A stretch of 64,000 nt of DNA from Anastatus disparis (GCA_017163975.1 JAFFSR010000309.1:2148001-2212000); one strand, 5' to 3'; positions 24,101 through 35,866 are shown, counted from the first letter of the stretch. Numbers and translations: made by a program. Notes: a model not told the origin generated them from the sequence alone.

Positions 24101-27100
24101 ATCGAAAGATTTCATGGAAACTTGAATGAAATACTCCGTTTACCTTTCAGCGAAATATTGGAAATTGTCATTGAAATATTCCAGTGGAAGGCTCCCAAAA
24201 GCTTCCGTAAACCTTCCAAGGAAGATTCCGTTGGAAGATTGATTAATCATTGTACCGGAAGATTTCATGGAAGCTTGAATGGAAGACTTCGTTTACCTTC
24301 CAGCGAAATATTGGAAATAGTCATTGAAACATTCCAGTGGAAGGCTCCTAAAAGCTTCCGTAAACCTTCCAAGGAAGATTCCGTTGGAAGATTGATGAAT
24401 CATTGCACCGAAAGATTTCATGGAAACTTGAATGAAATACTCCGTTTACCTTTCAGCGAAATATTGGAAATTGTCATTGAAATATTCCAGTGGAAGGCTC
24501 CTAAAAGCTTCCGTAAACCTTCCAAGGAAGATTCCGTTCGAAGACTGATTAATCATTGCACCGGAAGATTTCATGGAAGCTTGAATGGAAGACTTCGTTT
24601 ACCTTCCAGCTAAATATTGGAAAAAGTCATTAAAACATTCCAGTGGAAGGCTCCTAAAAGCTTCCGTAAACCTTCCAAGGAAGATTCCGTTGGAAGATTG
24701 ATGAATCATTGCACCGAAAGATTTCATGGAAACTTGAATAAAATACTCCGTTTACCTTTCAGCAAAATATTGGAAATTGTCATTGAAATATTCCAGTGGA
24801 AGGCTCCTAAAAGCTTCCGTAAACCTTTCAAGGAAGATTTCGTTGGAAGATTGATTAATCATTGCACCGGAAGATTTCATGGAAGCTTGAATGGAAGACT
24901 CCGTATACCTTTCAGCGAAATATTGGAAATTGTCATTAAAACATTCCAGTGGAAGGTTCCTGGAAGATTCCGCAAACCTTCCAAGGAAGATTCCGTTGGA
25001 AGATTGATGAATCATTGCACCGAAAGATTTCATGGAAACTTTAATGAAATACTCCGTTTACCTTTCAGCGAAATATTGGAAATTGTCATTGAAATATTCC
25101 ATTGGAAGGCTCCTAAAAGCTTCCGTAAACCTTCCAAGAAAGATTCCGTTGGAAGATTGATTAATCATTGCACCGGAAGATTTCATGGAAGCTTGAATGG
25201 AAGACTTCGTTTACCTTCCAGCGAAATATTGGAAATAGTCATTGAAACATTTCAGTGGAAGGCTCCTGAAAGCTTCCGTAAACCTTCCAAAGAAGATTCC
25301 GTTGGAAGATTGATCAATCATTGCACCGAAAGATTACATGGAAGCTTTATAGAAGACTCCGTTTTCCTTTGGGGAAATGTTCGGAATTTTCATTGGAATA
25401 TTCCGACTTAAGTCTCCTGGAAGTTTCCGTAAACCTTCCAAGGACGATTCCGTTGGAAGATTGATGAATCATTGCACCGAAAGATTTTATGGAAGCTTAA
25501 ATGGAAGACTTCGTTAACCTTTCAGCGAAATATTGGAAATTGTCATTGAAATATGCCAGTAGAAGGCTCCTGAAAGCTTCCGTAAATCTTCCAAGAAAGA
25601 TTCCGTTGGAAGATTGATTAATCATTGCACCGAAAGATTTCATGGAAGCTTGAAAGGAAGACTTTGTTCACCTTTCAGCGAAATATTAGAAATTGTCATT
25701 GAAACATTCCAATGGAAGGCTTCTGAAAGCTTCCGTAAACCTTTTAAAGAAGATTCCGTTGGAAGATTGATCAATCATTGCACCGAAAGATTTTATGGAA
25801 GCTTTATAGAAGACTCCGTTTTCCTTTGGGGAAATGTTCGGAATTTCCACTTGAATATTCCGACTTAAGTCTCCTGGAAGTTTCCGTAAACCTTCCAAGG
25901 ACGATTCCGTTGGAAGATTGATGAATCATTGCACCGAAAGATTTCATGGAAGCTTGAATGGAAGACTCCGTTTACCTTTCAGCGAAATATTGGAAATTGT
26001 CATTGAAATATTTCAGTGGAAGGCTTCTGAAAGCTTCCGAAAACCTTCCAAGGAAGATTCCGGTGGAAGATTAATGAATCATTGCACCAAAAGATTTCAT
26101 GGAAGCTTGAGAGGAAGATTTCGTTCACCTTTCAGCGGAATATTAGAAATTGTTATTGAAACATTTCAGTGGAAGGCTTCTGAAAGCTTCCGTAAACCTT
26201 TCAAGGAAGATTCCGTTGGAAGATTGATTAATCATTGCACCGAAAGATTTCATGGAAGCTTGAAAGGAAGACTTTGTTCACCTTTCAGCGAAATATTAGA
26301 AATTGTCATTGAAACATTCCAATGGAAGGCTTCTGAAAGCTTCCGTAAACCTTTTAAAGAAGATTCCGTTGGAAGATTGATCAATCATTGCACCGAAAGA
26401 TTTTATGGAAGCTTTATAGAAGACTCCGTTTTCCTTTGGGGAAATGTTCGGAATTTCCACTTGAATATTCCGACTTAAGTCTCCTGGAAGTTTCCGTAAA
26501 CCTTCCAAGGACGATTCCGTTGGAAGATTGATGAATCATTGCACCGAAAGATTTTATGGAAGCTTAAATGGAAGACTTCGTTAACCTTTCAGCGAAATAT
26601 TGGAAATTGTCATTGAAATATGCCAGTAGAAGGCTCCTGAAAGCTTCCGTAAACCTTCCAAAGAAGATTCCGGTGGAAGATTAATGAATTATTGCACGGA
26701 AAGATTTCATGGAAGCTTGAAAGGAAGACCTTGTTCACCTTTCAGCGAAATATTAGAAATTGTCATTGAAACATTCCAATGGAAGGCTTCTGAAAGCTTC
26801 CGTAAACCTTCCAAAGAAGATTCCGTTGGAAGATTGATCAATCATTGCACCGAAAGATTACATGGAAGCTTTATAGAAGACTACGTTTTCCTTTGGGGAA
26901 ATGTTCGGAATTTTCATTGGAATATTCCGACTTAAGTCTCCTGGAAGTTTCCGTAAACCTTCCAAGGACGATTCCGTTGGAAGATTGATGAATCATTGCA
27001 CCGAAAGATTTCATGGAAGCTTGAATGGAAGACTCCGTTTACCTTTCAGCGAAATATTGGAAATTTTCATTGAAACATTTCTGTGGAAGGCTTCTAAAAG

Positions 27101-27425
27101 CTTCCGTCAATCTTCCAAGAAAGATTCTGTTGGAAGATTGATTAATCATTGCACCGAAAGATTTCATGGAAGCCTGAATGGAAGACTTCGTTTACCTTCC
27201 AGCGAAATATTGGAAATTGTCATTAAAACATTCCAGTGGAAGGCTTCTGAAAGCTTCCGTAAACCTTCCAAGGAAGATTCTGTTGGAAGATTGATGAATT
27301 ATTGCAGGGAAAGACCCAAGGAAGCTCTATGGAAGACTGCATTTACCTCGCAGCTAAATGTTGGCAATTTTTGACTGAATCATTCGGGCCGAAGGCTTCA
27401 GGAAGCTTCCGTAAACATTTCATGA
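21170..27425. repeat. 153-bp tandem satellite array (~40 copies) with higher-order pattern
   Basis: GAAGATTGATGAATCATTGC recurs with a 153-bp step (for example 21643, 21796, 21949, 22102, 22255, 22408). Because 153 is 51 codons, the same frame stays open across many units on both strands (for example 21797-22777 plus, 22004-22285 minus). The codon pattern gives no other sign of selection, so these are treated as satellite translations. A distinct monomer type with CTCCGTTTTCCTT and GGGGAAATGTTCGG occurs near 21229, 22757, 23213, 23670, 25351, 25809, 26419 and 26877, all spaced by whole multiples of the unit and often by three. Confidence 0.95.
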
Positions 27426-27790
27426 AAGATCCCATCAGTAGACTAATGAATCAGGAGTTATTATTCTGAATGGATGTAAAACGGATACTACACAAGCAGT
27501 CATAAATATGTCTTATTCTCGTTATTAAGTTAATAAAAAAAAATGTTAATGACGCTATAGCTACACCAAAAAGACATTTTTATAAAAATGAGATAATTGT
27601 TATAAAAATGAGGTAATTTTTTTAACAAGTCCTTTTTCATTTAAATTTTTTATTATATCTAATAATGATATTTTCCTAATCCATTACTTGATACACCAAA
27701 AGGCGTTTTAAATACCGTCATTTAGTATGTTAGGGATTAGGACGAAAAATGACGTCGTTTAGTATGTAAATATTAACGAAAAATGACGTC
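27426..27790. other. Unassigned spacer inside the satellite-bearing element
   Basis: No coding motif is seen. AAAATGACGTC words and TTTAGTATGT occur twice near 27715-27800, which suggests a short degenerate repeat. Confidence 0.5.
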
Positions 27791-29134
27791 CTTTTTTATA
27801 TAACTTCCCACATAGCATGAAATATTTCTGAAATATTTCTGAAATATTTTATTAAAAGATTTGAAATAAAACAGAAAAATTGATATGAAATGTTTCTGAA
27901 ATATTTATATGTCCGTCTAGAAGATTGGTTTGAAATATTTCATGTAATGTTTCTGTAACATTTCTTCATGATTTTGTGAAATATCTATTAGTATTATTGT
28001 TGAAAGATTGCAGCAACATTTGATCGAAAAATTCATGGAAGAATATGAATCTTTCAAGAAATGTTTCTGAAATATTTCTAAAATCTTTCATGAAACATTA
28101 ATTTGTAATATTGTTGAAAGATTGCAGAAATATTTTATTAAAGGATTTATAAAAGATCATGAATCTTTCAAGAAATGTTTCTGAAATATTTCTAAAATCA
28201 TGTTTAAAATATATCTAAAATAATGTTGGTGAAAGATTCTATCAGATATTATTTTTGATTTTGTAAGAGTTGCAACTTAAACCATATTAGATACCTATAT
28301 ATTTATTTGTTATTCAGAATTAAGCGCTTATTTATTTGTATCAAGAATTTCCGGTCTTATATACTAAACGAGAGAACATCCCACCACTTGCGAGAGTTTG
28401 TCAACCGCATTATGATCACATGAAAATATAAACAAGTAGCCACCTGCTGGCAAGATGGAAGAATTGCTACGTACGCAAGATAGCTACAAATATTTAGACA
28501 ATATTTCTCAATTATTTTACTGTTATATTCATAAATTTTTGGGAATACTTCATGAAATATTTCTTGAAAAATTTGCGCAGTATTGATTTAAAATATTTTA
28601 AGAAATGGTGCTGTAATATTTCTTCAATATTTCAGTGTTATGTTCAAACATTTTTTCAAATACTTCATGAAATATTTTTCAAATATAACAGGAATATTTC
28701 ATGACATGTTTCTTGAAAGATTTGAGAAATATGAATTTGAAAAATTTCAAGAAATAATGTAACAACTTACTTGAATATTTCAGTGTCAAATTCAAAAGTT
28801 TTTTGAAATAAAATATGAAATGTTCCAACAATATTACAGAAATATTTCAATGAATTATTTAATATTCATAATTTCAAAGAAATGTTAGTTTATCACTTAT
28901 TTAATATTTCACTGAAATATTTCATTAATAATTCACGGAGGCTTTCAGTAACCTTTACTGAAATATTCCATGAAAAGTTTACGGAAGCTTCCGGTAAACT
29001 TCCTGGAAGCTTATAATGTTTTTTCTGCAGTGAATTAAATCTTCCACGTTTTCTTCTAGGAAGCTTCTACTGGAAACTTCCTGAAAGCTTCCAACCTTCC
29101 TTCCACATCTTCCGGGAAGCTTCCAGGAAGCTTA
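27791..29134. repeat. Degenerate GAAATATTTC-type repeats, right subterminal region
   Basis: Irregular repetition of GAAATATTTCTGAAATATTT, TTGAAAGATT and TCATGAAATAT words, shifting to GGAAGCTTCC-rich sequence at about 28970-29130. It resembles decayed relatives of the 153-bp satellite. A unique-looking patch at about 28255-28500 has no gene. Confidence 0.75.
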
Positions 29135-29147
29135 CATGCTGTGTGGG

Positions 29148-30145
29148 CAATATACCTGTAAACTGGAGCATCTGGTTTAATATGCTATCTAATCCTAGCA
29201 ATTATAATTGCAACTGTTTTTAAAAATTGAGCTTGTTCTTGCTTAAATTCTTCACTTATACAAGAATATTCCTCTGACATCAAAAGTTCAGAGGTTACTT
29301 TTATAACACCAGGGCCATCAAAGGGATTTTCAATTTTGTACGCTGATATTGATTTAATATTATCAAAAACTCTTTTATAATCAACAAGACAGTCTTTGCC
29401 TCCCATGTACGTTAGGTCCATAGAATCTACACCATTTAAAGAATTTAAATAATATCACCAACAAAATTTTTAACTGTCATATCATAATGTAAATAAAGAT
29501 CTTCTAAACTCTTACCAATCTTTTTTTTATGTATCGAGTTTCAGCGATTTTAACACACGATGACCACTATTAGTTTGTCGTCCTACACAAGCAATCATTT
29601 GTAGAATATTAATAAAACTTTCCTTAGATCCTGATAATGCCACAACTAAGAGACTATTACTGGGATGAAGTTCTTTCAAACAGACTTTACCAGCATGGTC
29701 ACGAATAACTGAAAATTTCATCAAAATTATGATTTTAATACTTTCTTCTTTGAAACAACCAGGTTGACAGGGCAATCGACCACTTTCCATTTTATGAATA
29801 TAATTAGTACATTTTACATAGTCATTGTTAAGTAATCCTTGTTTTGCTTCTAATCAACTGTATCAAGAAAATGTCATTTGGCTCCAGAATCAAGTAAAAT
29901 TTTCCTTCTATATCTCTCTGTCTAATGTCACCAGTAACTACAATTTTTTCAATAATATTTTTCATGAAATTGAGGAGTTTTCATTTGTGAACAGTAACGT
30001 CATAGTGAACAGTAACGATTGTCTCTTTTCATGTAAACAATATCCAGTACTTGTTTATCAAAATAATAATCATTGCTGATTTAATTTTTATACACTTTGG
30101 ACTATTAGTAAGTAAAAACATAACCTTGGTAAAGCAATAGGTATG
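29148..30145 (-). pseudogene. POLR3A/RPC1 pseudogene copy A, 5' part
   Basis: Minus-strand remnants read, in gene order, [61 protein letters not shown], then (other frame) [18 protein letters not shown] sequence, then FDGPGVIKVTSELLMSEEYS. These are RPC1 landmarks. About 80 codons expected between the ...GHRV and ETGY blocks are absent, as in copy B. Frameshifts and stops are frequent. The open frames at 29527-29790 and 29185-29421 are its best-preserved pieces. Homology with copy B extends to about 30145. Confidence 0.85.
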
Positions 30146-31885
30146 AATTTTAATTACAAAATTAAGTCAATTATATACCGAATTACATTACTTCCTTGTG
30201 GACCCGAATTTAAAGTCCATCCTTATGCTTAATTTTAAACCTCATTATGTCTTTGTCTATGTCATAATAAAAACTCATTCTATACTTGTCTCTTGAGATT
30301 CAGACACTACTATAAATTCATAGTCATTGTCACGAAGTTTATGCGTAGAGTTCTTCTGGAACTAACTGTGCTTTCTATATATTTATTAAAAAAACGAATT
30401 ATTCGTTCGACACGCAAATAACAAGCATTCGTTTGGTATAATAATATATTGGATTACAAAGAATGAGAAAATCCAATATCAAGTACATACATAGATATCC
30501 ATAGATACTCCTAGTTGCTATCTTCATAGAGTACGAACAGACTATACTTTAGTTTTTTAAGCAGAAGACCGCAATCGCTATGGAATAATTATTTTTATTT
30601 TTATTGAAAATAGCGGATTTATATTATTAAATATAATTGCTATCTCTATAGAGTCAAAATACTTAAAAATCTTTGAGCACATTAGTCAACAAGTCTGACA
30701 ATGTATATTATGTTAGCTCTGAAAGTGATGGAAGCAATAACCTTATTTTGAACTGCACAGGAATTAAAAAAGAGCTTCCAGTATTAGTGATATTGGAAAC
30801 TTAAATAATCAATCTCCTTGCTTAAAAGAAAATGTGATAGTAACCGATGATGTAAACAAAAATTTTGATAGTGTTGGTATGCATAATATCAAAAATTTAG
30901 ATAGTCAAAATAAACAAAATCATAATGACAAATCTTTATTTAATAAGAAAATACTAATTACTTTGAATAATAAGCAAAAAAGTAAATCTTTTTCCAATTT
31001 AAAACATATCTCAGAGAGAGATTACTTTTTTATATACATGTATGTCTCCTTAACCTTGGTCTCTCAGTCTAACCAAGGACGTACGCTTCTATAAGCATCT
31101 ATCTGCTAATTTAAATTTGTTTGTGCATAGGTTATAGCAGAAGCGAATACGCAGTGTCAGTATGGCTATGATGATATGATAATACAAATATTTATACGTT
31201 TGAAATTCTGCAATGCCAGTGGTTGTGAATGTATGTAATAGTGGAAAGTACATTTAATTTTAAGATTTATAATCGAACAATTTTATACAAGTAAGAACAT
31301 GATTTATCAAAAACATCTATAAAGTATTTTTAGTGAATAATAGCTGTAGAAATCTTTTTTTCAATTTAGATTCTGACTTAATCTAAAAATTTTTGAAGCT
31401 GCTCAGTATTATTTCTTCTTAATAAGTATTAATAATCATAGTTTAAGTTTTTTCTCTGCTTTTATTAGAATGAAATGAGAAATTAAAAAGGGATGTTTTA
31501 AAAGAATTTGCTTTTGTAATTAAAAAATCAAATGGATTTATTCAGCAACCATTAGTTTTAAATTACTTGGACTTATTCTTACTAAAGCGCTAACAGTTAT
31601 TGTAGCTAGGAATTTTTTCATTTATTTGTCTTGTTGGAGTGATACTTTTAATTTATATCCATAATGCTATTTTGTTTGTTCAGAAATTTCATTCTTAAGA
31701 TTAGCATTTTGGTGGACCTATTTCAGTTATTGATGTTTATGTGCAGATAATAGTTACAATATGAATGCAATTGGTTATGTGATTAAATAATAGAAGGTGG
31801 AGTTTAAGCTCTTGTTGATAGTCATTTAAGAGATTTAATATATTATACAATAAATTTAAAAGCTTCAAAAGTCGAAATTCATGCG
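30146..31885. other. Spacer between inverted RPC1 pseudogene copies
   Basis: About 1.74 kb separates the two arms of the inverted duplication. An 86-codon plus frame (30834-31094), rich in Asn/Lys, has no recognisable domain. A stretch near 31480-31600 has the look of broken coding sequence but could not be placed. No functional gene is called. Confidence 0.55.
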
Positions 31886-33144
31886 TGTTGCTTTACCAAG
31901 GTTATGTTTTTACTTGTTAATAGTCTAAAGTATATGAAAATTCAATCAGCAAAATATGATTTATATTTTGATACTGGATATTGTTTACATGAAAAGAGAC
32001 AATGGTTACTGTTCACTATGACGTTACTGTTCACAAATAAAAACTCTTTAATTTCATGAGTAATGTTAATAAAAAAATTGTAGTTGCTGGTAACATTGGA
32101 CAGAGAGATATAGGAGAAAAATTTTACTTGATTCTGGAGCTAAATGACATTTTCTTGATACAGTTGAGTAGAAGTCAAACAAGAATTTCTTAACAATGTC
32201 TATGTAAAGTGTACTAAGTATATTCATAAAATGGAAAGTGATTGATTGCCTTGTCAACCTGGTTGTTTCGAAGAAGAAAGTATTAAAATCATAATTTTGA
32301 TAAAATTTTTAGTTATTCGTGACCATGCTGGTAAAGTCTGTTTGAAAGAACTTCATCCTAGTAATAGTTTCTTAGTTGTGGCATTATCAGAATCTAAGAA
32401 AAATTTTATTAATATTCTACAAATGATTGCTTGTGTAGGACAACAAACTAATAGTGGTCATCGTGTGTTAAAATCGCTGAAACTGGATATATAAAAAGAA
32501 GATTGGTAAGAGTTTAGAAGATCTTTATTTACATTATGATATGAGAGTTAAAAATTTTGTTGGTGATATTGTTCAAATTCTTTATGGTGTAGATTCTATG
32601 GACCCAACGTACTGTCTTGTTGATTATAAACGAGTTCTTGATGATATTAAATCAATATCAGCGTACAAAATTAAAAATCCATTCGATGGCCCTGGTGTTA
32701 TAAAAGTAACCTCTGAACTTTTGATGTCAGAGGAATATTCTTGTGTAAGTGAAGAATTTAAGCACGAATAAGCTCAATTTTTAAAAACAGTTGTAATTAT
32801 AATTGCTAGGATTAGACAGCATATTAAACCAGATGCCCCAGTTTACAGGGATATTCTACGTTCAGCTGTGTTACAACTTGTTGAATTTATTTATAAGTAA
32901 GGATAAATTTATGGAAGCAAAAATTGATCAAGGCACTGCAGTTGGTGCTTCAGCTGCACAAAGTATTGAAGAACCTTGTACTTGAATAACCTTGAAAACT
33001 TTCTATTTCGCTCGTGTAGCATCTATGAACATAACTCAAGGTGCACCTCGTATTAATGAAATTTTTAATGCTAATCCAAACATCAGTACTCCAATTGTAA
33101 CAGCTCATTTAGAAGATGATACAGATCCTGAATTTGGATATACT
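31886..33144 (+). pseudogene. POLR3A/RPC1 pseudogene copy B
   Basis: Inverted duplicate of copy A without the 8.1-kb insertion. Recognisable blocks: [13 protein letters not shown] (32246 onward), [55 protein letters not shown] (32541 onward), [71 protein letters not shown] and DDTDPEFG. It lacks introns across this span and shares the ~80-codon gap of copy A, so the lesion predates the duplication. Many frameshifts and stops rule out function. The functional RPC1 gene must lie elsewhere. Confidence 0.85.
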
Positions 33145-33403
33145 CTGCCGTCTTAAGTAAAAACTTACATAAGTGTAAAATAAATAAAAGTAATAAAGTG
33201 AAATAATATCAATTTTGTCCGATCCAATTTGTAATTTTTCAATACTTAAGTAATCTTTATTTCCTCATTTTTAGCGAAAAAATTTGAAACGACTTTTTTT
33301 TTTTATTCATTTAATGGGCTATTTTTTTTATCGGATCTATTGATAGAAAAAATTCATTTTTCATCGAAATGTCATTTATGTAAGTTTTTACTTAACACGG
33401 CAG
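33145..33403. mobile_element. Small inverted-repeat element (CTGCCG...CGGCAG), 259 bp
   Basis: The outer ~35 bp are inverted repeats: CTGCCGTCTTAAGTAAAAAC at the left and GTTTTTACTTAACACGGCAG at the right. It abuts the broken end of RPC1 copy B. In copy A the same junction (20683-20713) is present but the far end is lost. The interior held the TTAA site used by the MITE at 20326. No coding capacity. The target duplication is not clear, so the superfamily is unassigned. Confidence 0.7.
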
Positions 33404-33789
33404 TACCGGAAACCACTATCATTTCCTTTAACTGTGTGTGTTCCAAAATTATGTCATCATTCTCCATTTAACAGATACTTTTTATAGAAAGTTAAGCCAA
33501 GTAAAATAATGAATATTCAATTATTTTTTTTTATTGATGAAACAACTCTTCAAAATAAGTAAATTTTTATTAAAAAATAATTATTTAAGCTTACAATAAC
33601 TCGAAGTTTCATTTGCCTTTCGACAGTAATTGTAATTATTATAATAGCGAGTAATGATTAATTAATAATTAGGCTTCTAATTGATAACTAACATTCTACT
33701 ATAAGATTTTTAAACTCATTTTAATATTTTTTAAGTATTAAAACCAGATGCTCATGTTTAATATACGACAGGCTATTTTCAATAAGAAA
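33404..33789. other. AT-rich spacer, no gene seen
   Basis: No motif recognised between the CTGCCG element and the dispersed repeat. Confidence 0.5.
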
Positions 33790-34285
33790 AATAAATAATA
33801 CATGAAAATTTATATTTTAAACTGCCATAACTCCTTATTGGTGGCTCTGACTTACACAATCAAAAATTTATTTTTAAGTTTATATAAAGTAGAAGAAAAT
33901 AAGCCCTCGAAAGCCAATTTCTTGAGTGGCGAACAATAAGTAATTTCAATTTTCATGTTATACATATAAGGACCAATCAGAAAACTGCAAAATTCAGGTC
34001 TGTAAGAAATCATGCTAACTCTTCTCTTCATTTACAATAAGAAGTGTTCTTATGGATTTTTCTCTAAAACATCAAGATTTTCAGAAAAAACATGATAAAA
34101 TTGGGACTTTCCAAAAATTGTGAAAGATTTTCAAATTTTAAGGTCCTGTAGCTCTTAATCCTTTCAATCTAGATCCTTGATAATTTTTTTACATATTTTG
34201 GGTAGCAAAAAGAATAATATCTCAGAGTTTCAGCGATTTTAATTTTTTTGCTCTCTCAGTTGGTGTGAAATGTCCCATATATATA
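33790..34285 (-). repeat. Dispersed repeat, inverted copy of 2468-2955
   Basis: The reverse complement runs from GGGACATTTCACACCAACTG through the GAGGGCTTATTTTCTTC block to AAATATAAATTTTCATG, matching copy 1 over about 490 bp. It is flanked by a (TA)n tract at 34278-34302. Confidence 0.75.
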
Positions 34286-34313
34286 TATATATATATATAT
34301 ATGGGACTATATC

Positions 34314-34549
34314 TGCGCACTCATACGCAGATACATCTTTAACGGCCACTTAATAATGTTTTTTAAATCCATAATATCCGTCATTTAGAAAAAGAAAAAT
34401 AAAGAATATATACGTGTCCTTTATTTTTCTTTTTCTAAATAACGGATATAATGGATTTAAAAAAAAATTTTCATGCAACATTCCAACTAACGCATTAGAA
34501 TAAAAATCATTAAGTGGCCGTTAAAGATGTATCTGCGTATGAGTGCGCA
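34314..34549. repeat. 236-bp palindrome at the end of the Helitron-fragment repeat
   Basis: TGCGCACTCATACGCAGATA at 34314 is mirrored by TATCTGCGTATGAGTGCGCA ending at 34549. The inner arms around 34375-34440 carry TTTAGAAAAAGAAAAATAAAG and its complement. Copy 1 (about 16355-16400) has only one arm, so the other arm arose by inverted duplication in this copy, or was lost from copy 1. Confidence 0.85.
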
Positions 34550-35866
34550 CTTTATACATACTGAACGCTCATGTGGTAACCCAATACCCAAACAGCATAT
34601 ACACAACGATTTGTACGCTGATGTGCCGATGTGCCTTCTCTCTCCCCTCCTATACTTAACTTGTGTAGCGCGTATTCACTTGCTATACGCGCTCTCTCTC
34701 TCTCTCTATTCCAGGCTGCTTGGTATAGTATAGTGTTCCCTCTCTCTCTTATTCTTATAACTTACTAGGAGAGGCCCAGGCCTCCGGGTCACGGATTTTG
34801 CTCAAACTTTGGGATAAGTTTCAAGATGTCAAAATATGGAGAAAACCAGAATTTTAGACCCTAACGCTCAAAATTTCCCTAGTTATGGGCAATTAGAGAA
34901 AATCACTAAAAAAGTTACTAGATTTTCAAACGCCTATAGTTTTTTAGCATTAACAACTAGACACTTGTAATTGTTTTTAAATGAAAGCTGAACTCAAATC
35001 CTTTCGAAATAGCACCTACAGCATATCAAAATATTATTTTTTCCTATAGCTACAGTGTTCTAAAAATTGAACTACATTTTAGCATTTATTATTAATTAAT
35101 GTTATTTAAAGGAAATTCACGTTAAAATCTTATAACGCTGTAACGTTGGGAAAAAATAATACTTTGATATGCTACAAGCACTATTTTGAAAGGATTTGAG
35201 GTCAGCTTTCATTCGAAAATGGTTTTAAGCTTCTAACTGTTAATGCTAAAGAGCTATAAGTGTTTGGAAATCTAGTTACTTTTTCAGTGATTTTCTTTAA
35301 TTACCTATAACTAGGGAAATTTTAAGCGTTAGGGTCCAAAATTCTGGTTTTCTTCATATTTTGACACCTAGAAACTTATCCCAAAGTTTGAGCAATATCC
35401 GTGATCCGGAGGCCTGGGCCTCTCCTAGTTAGTTGTGTGTGCGCGCCGATAAGGTCACACGCACACAACACATTAAAATGTAACGTGACGGCAACTTGGA
35501 ATTTTATGCCCAGCATTTTTCGAGACGCACCAAAAGAAGTATTAACTTTAAAAATTTTTTATGCAACATTCCAATAGTGGGAATACTGGGTGGTAGTATG
35601 TAGACTGGTGACAGAGGCAGATACCTTGGAGGCGGCACTATTTAAGAAGAATAACTTAATAGAATAGGATAGGAAGGGTTATGAAGGTAAGGATAGGAAT
35701 AAGGAATTGGTATGCTATTCTATCCTCCGTGGTGAGCCGTTGTAGTATTTTTAGGGATGGTATTACCTCACATCATAAGATTAGATCAACTCGAGGTATC
35801 TATTAAGAGAAGGCATGTGGCGGTGCTAAAAGTAGTGGTGACGATAGCAGTGGTACAAAAAGTAGT
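34550..35866 (-). repeat. Non-coding tail of Helitron-fragment repeat, copy 2 (interrupted)
   Basis: Inverted counterpart of 15770-16400, split by the foldback element at 34765-35428. At 35861-35865 it shows the provirus target pentamer (AGTAG, that is CTACT on the minus strand) once, uninterrupted. It also carries a (CT)n stretch near 34690-34760 that copy 1 lacks. Confidence 0.85.
34765..35428. mobile_element. 664-bp foldback element with TTA target duplication
   Basis: Almost the whole element is two ~320-bp inverted arms, beginning CTAGGAGAGGCCCAGGCCTC at each end. TTA flanks both sides (34762-34764 and 35429-35431). Copy 1 of the host repeat has the unoccupied site with one TTA (TAA on plus at about 16222-16224). 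A 3-bp T-A-rich duplication is typical of PIF/Harbinger-type elements, but the terminal sequence does not settle the superfamily. No transposase. Confidence 0.85.

Larger units (their letters stand above)
21003..29147. mobile_element. 8,145-bp satellite-bearing element with CCCACACAGC terminal inverted repeats
   Basis: The ends are CCCACACAGCCTG (21003-21015) and its inverted match CATGCTGTGTGGG (29135-29147). CA dinucleotides flank both sides (21001-21002 and 29148-29149). The homologous copy of the host pseudogene at about 32850-32865 is uninterrupted: GGGATATTCTACGTTC where copy A reads GTATATTG, element, TGTACG. That fixes both borders and suggests a 2-bp target duplication. The inside is tandem satellite plus GAAATATTTC-type repeats. 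I find no transposase, so movement would need a protein supplied elsewhere. The superfamily is not recognised. Confidence 0.85.

Noticed and set aside
22004..26508. Minus-strand frames of 70-98 codons across the satellite
   Set aside because: Open by virtue of the 153-bp period; they repeat with the monomer and carry no independent sign of coding.
21003..29147. Interpreting the regular repeats as a CRISPR array
   Set aside because: There are no short direct repeats separated by unique spacers; whole 153-bp monomers are homologous and the DNA is eukaryotic in character.
30834..31094. 86-codon Asn/Lys-rich frame between the RPC1 copies
   Set aside because: Composition expected from AT-rich DNA, not conserved, and unrelated to RPC1 motifs.
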